This document shows positions 5,231 to 7,345 of a stretch of DNA of 7,345 nt, piece after piece. Made by a program: the position numbers and the translations under genes. This DNA is from Acidimicrobiales bacterium (GTDB taxonomy: Bacteria > Actinomycetota > Acidimicrobiia > Acidimicrobiales > Aldehydirespiratoraceae): the NCBI GenBank assembly GCA_021604885.1, contig BQJV01000157.1, positions 1-7,345 of the forward strand, in the 5' to 3' direction. The notes under the pieces are model-generated. The model searched no databases and had not been told where the DNA came from. It saw only the letters and a list, made by a program, of their open reading frames with translations. The number at the start of each line of letters is the position of its first letter. The stretch's first letter is position 1.

Positions 5231-7345
5231 ATGATCTCCTGCGGACACTGCGGCGACCGCCACCCCACGGTGGCCGAGGTGCGGTCCTGCTCCGGCACAC
5301 CGGGCGCCGCGGCGGCCGACGAGCCGACGATGTTCGACGAGCCGGCAGTCGGTCGACCCCTTCGGCGAAGCGCACCGGTCGCCGTCGCCCCGGTCGTGCT
5401 CGCTCCCGACTGGGACCATCTCGCCGGCCCGGCCGCCCTCGGCCGCAACGTGGTCGTGCTCCCGGGCCAGCGGGCGCCGGCTCCCTGGGCCGACGCGCCC
5501 CGCATCACGGTGGACGACGGACCGGATGCGATCGCCAAGCTGCGCGCGGCGCGAGCCGACCGCGAGCGCGTGGTCATCGAGTTGGCGACCGAGTTGCCGG
5601 AGCCCGATCCCGTCCTCGCCGTCGACTACTGGCACCTGTCGCCCGACACCGATCTCGAGGGCGACATTCTGCGGCTTCTCGTGCTCGATCACAGCGTCGA
5701 TGCACGCCGGGCGGACTCCCCGACCATCGCCGGCGTGTCCATCGCCGTCGCGGCGGGCGCGACCCCACGCGTCGTCGGGCCGGGCGACATCGACACGCCT
5801 GACGGTGCGGCCTGGGTCGACGGGGGCCCGCTCGACTGGTTCGACGACACCGACCTGGGCGCCGCGGTCGTGCCCGCCGCCCATCTCGGCATCGGTTCGC
5901 TCGCACCGATCCGACACGCGCCACCGAAGGCGGACCTCGCGCCGGATCAGCTCGCCGCCGTCGCCCACGGCGGAGGCGGCGCCCGCATCATCGCGCCCGC
6001 CGGCTCCGGCAAGACCCGCGTCCTCACCGAGCGGGCCCGTCACCTCGTACGCGATCGCGGCATCGATCCCTCCACGATCTGTCTCGTCGCGTTCAACGTG
6101 CGGGCGCGCGAGGAGATGCAGGAGCGCACCACCGATCTCGTCGGGCTCGAGATCCGCACGCTGAACTCCCTCGCGTTGGCGATCCTGAGCGGGCGAGGAC
6201 CGTTCGCCGCGCCCGCGGACCGATCCGCCCCTCGGGTGATCGACGAACGTGAGGTCCGCCGGGTGCTCGACGATCTCGTCGGTGGACGACGCCAGGCCAT
6301 GGCCGATCCCATGGCGGTCTGGATCGAGGCGCTCACGGCCACCCGACTCGGGCTGCGCTCGCCTGCCGCTGTCGAGAAGGAGTTCGGCGGTGACGTGAAG
6401 GAGTTCGCCGCCGTACTCCCGGAATTCCGGCGGCGGCTGCGTCGGGCCGGCGTGGTCGACTTCGACGAACAGATCCTCGGTGCGATCGAGGTGCTCTGCA
6501 CCGACCCGGCGGCCCGGCGAGCCGCCCGGCAGGCCTGTGGCGTGCTGCTCGTGGACGAGTTCCAGGACCTCACCCCGGCCCACGTGCTCCTGCTGCGGCT
6601 CCTGGCCGGCCCGCGGGCCGACGTGTTCGGCGTGGGCGACGACGACCAGACGATCTACGGCTATTCCGGCGCGTCACCGTCCTGGCTGATCGACTTCGCC
6701 CACCTCTTCCCCGGAAGCGGCGCCCACGACCTGACGATCAACTACCGCTGCCCGCCCGCCGTCGTCGCCGGCGCCGCGACCCTGCTCACGCACAACCGGC
6801 GGCGGGTCGACAAGACCATCACGCCGGCGAGCGGTCGCGACGAAGGGGCCGACGCGCTGGAGATCGCGTCGTCCCCCGATCCACTCGGGGCGACGGTCGC
6901 GGAGGTCACCCGACTCGTCGAACAGGGCGTCGCGCCCGTCGACATCGCGGTGCTCACCCGCGTCAACGCCACACTGCTCGGTCCGATGCTGCTGCTCGGC
7001 GAGGCGGGTATTGCCACCAGCGCACCGGTCGACGCGAACTTCCTCGAGCGCACCGGCGTCGCCGGCGCGCTCGCCTGGCTCCGCGTCGCGGTCGCGCCGG
7101 ATCAGGCGCTCCCGTCCACCGCGCTCGAGACCGCGGTCCGCCGACCACCGCGCGGCATCAGCCGCCGACTGGCCGAATGGGTCGGCGAGCAGCGGAGCCC
7201 CCGCCAGCTCGACCAGCTGGCCGGGCGACTCAACAACGCCCGCGATCAGGACAAGATCCTGGCGTTCGCCGAGGACGTGCGGATGCTCCGTGGGCTCGCC
7301 GATGACGGCGCAGATACCGCGTCGCTTCTCGCGGCGATCCGTGAC
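5231..7345 (+). CDS. UvrD/Rep-type superfamily 1A DNA helicase with N-terminal Cys/His extension (3' end missing)
   Basis: The open frame runs 705 codons to the window edge without a stop. Residues 1-20 hold a Cys/His cluster, C4-x2-C7-x3-H11-x8-C20, which may bind zinc. Residues 21-234 are an extension with no family I recognise. The helicase core follows: Q-motif region LAPDQLAAV (236-244), Walker A APAGSGKT (255-262), motif Ia FNVRAREEMQER, motif Ib TLNSLA (310-315), motif II LLVDEFQD (439-446), motif III GVGDDDQTIYGYSGA (467-481) and motif IV TINYRCP (502-508). Domain 2A begins around DIAVLTRVNA (571-580). Motifs V and VI lie beyond the window. SF1A helicases unwind DNA 3' to 5' in repair and restart. 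The start is ATG at 5231, where the Cys cluster begins, but GGAGG touches it directly. In-frame GTG codons at 5222 and 5207 are alternatives; 5207 has GAGGGA six bases upstream and would add eight residues. Confidence 0.91.
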   Translation, partial: MISCGHCGDRHPTVAEVRSCSGTPGAAAADEPTMFDEPAVGRPLRRSAPVAVAPVVLAPDWDHLAGPAALGRNVVVLPGQRAPAPWADAPRITVDDGPDAIAKLRAARADRERVVIELATELPEPDPVLAVDYWHLSPDTDLEGDILRLLVLDHSVDARRADSPTIAGVSIAVAAGATPRVVGPGDIDTPDGAAWVDGGPLDWFDDTDLGAAVVPAAHLGIGSLAPIRHAPPKADLAPDQLAAVAHGGGGARIIAPAGSGKTRVLTERARHLVRDRGIDPSTICLVAFNVRAREEMQERTTDLVGLEIRTLNSLALAILSGRGPFAAPADRSAPRVIDEREVRRVLDDLVGGRRQAMADPMAVWIEALTATRLGLRSPAAVEKEFGGDVKEFAAVLPEFRRRLRRAGVVDFDEQILGAIEVLCTDPAARRAARQACGVLLVDEFQDLTPAHVLLLRLLAGPRADVFGVGDDDQTIYGYSGASPSWLIDFAHLFPGSGAHDLTINYRCPPAVVAGAATLLTHNRRRVDKTITPASGRDEGADALEIASSPDPLGATVAEVTRLVEQGVAPVDIAVLTRVNATLLGPMLLLGEAGIATSAPVDANFLERTGVAGALAWLRVAVAPDQALPSTALETAVRRPPRGISRRLAEWVGEQRSPRQLDQLAGRLNNARDQDKILAFAEDVRMLRGLADDGADTASLLAAIRD

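Noticed and set aside
5204..6583. 459-codon open frame on the minus strand opposite the helicase
   Set aside because: It lies fully antisense to a frame with clear helicase motifs, has low-complexity Arg/Gly/Asp-rich content and no recognisable domain; long antisense frames are expected in GC-rich genes.

Overview
The window is GC-rich (about two-thirds G+C by eye), with strong G/C preference at third codon positions and several GTG starts. An F420-type (deazaflavin) oxidoreductase and a lipoprotein with a Thr-rich linker point to a high-GC actinobacterium. Acidimicrobiia is my best guess, but that is inference and not shown by a marker gene. Nine protein genes fill almost the whole window. 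I see no tRNA, rRNA, CRISPR array, insertion sequence or phage gene, and the gene content looks like ordinary chromosome.

Left part (1-2267): the 3' end of an AlkA-like DNA-3-methyladenine glycosylase runs on the plus strand. It meets, tail to tail with a 14-base overlap, an AlkD-type DNA alkylation repair protein on the minus strand. Upstream of alkD on the same strand, 32 bases away, is a membrane-anchored DM13-domain protein, so DM13 and alkD may be one transcript. The DM13 gene diverges from a plus-strand lipoprotein gene of unknown function. The 106-base gap between them carries a long imperfect inverted repeat and is the natural place for two promoters.

Middle (2284-3706): a tight three-gene minus-strand operon, read right to left, encodes a C-terminally short 3-hydroxyacyl-CoA dehydrogenase, a GlsB/YeaQ-type small membrane protein and a deazaflavin-dependent nitroreductase. 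The stop and start codons overlap by 1 and 4 bases, so the genes are probably translationally coupled.

Right part (3794-7345): a 14-TM-type (DHA2) major facilitator drug transporter diverges from that operon. It is followed by a UvrD/Rep-type helicase with a long N-terminal extension that starts with a Cys/His cluster. The helicase runs off the window end before its C-terminal motifs. The 57-base gap before it has a perfect 7-bp inverted repeat and an ambiguous start codon.

I found no convincing undescribed system. The features most worth a second look are the shortened dehydrogenase with an altered active-site motif and its coupled partners, the N-terminal extension of the helicase, and the inverted repeats at 1575-1618 and 5188-5215.
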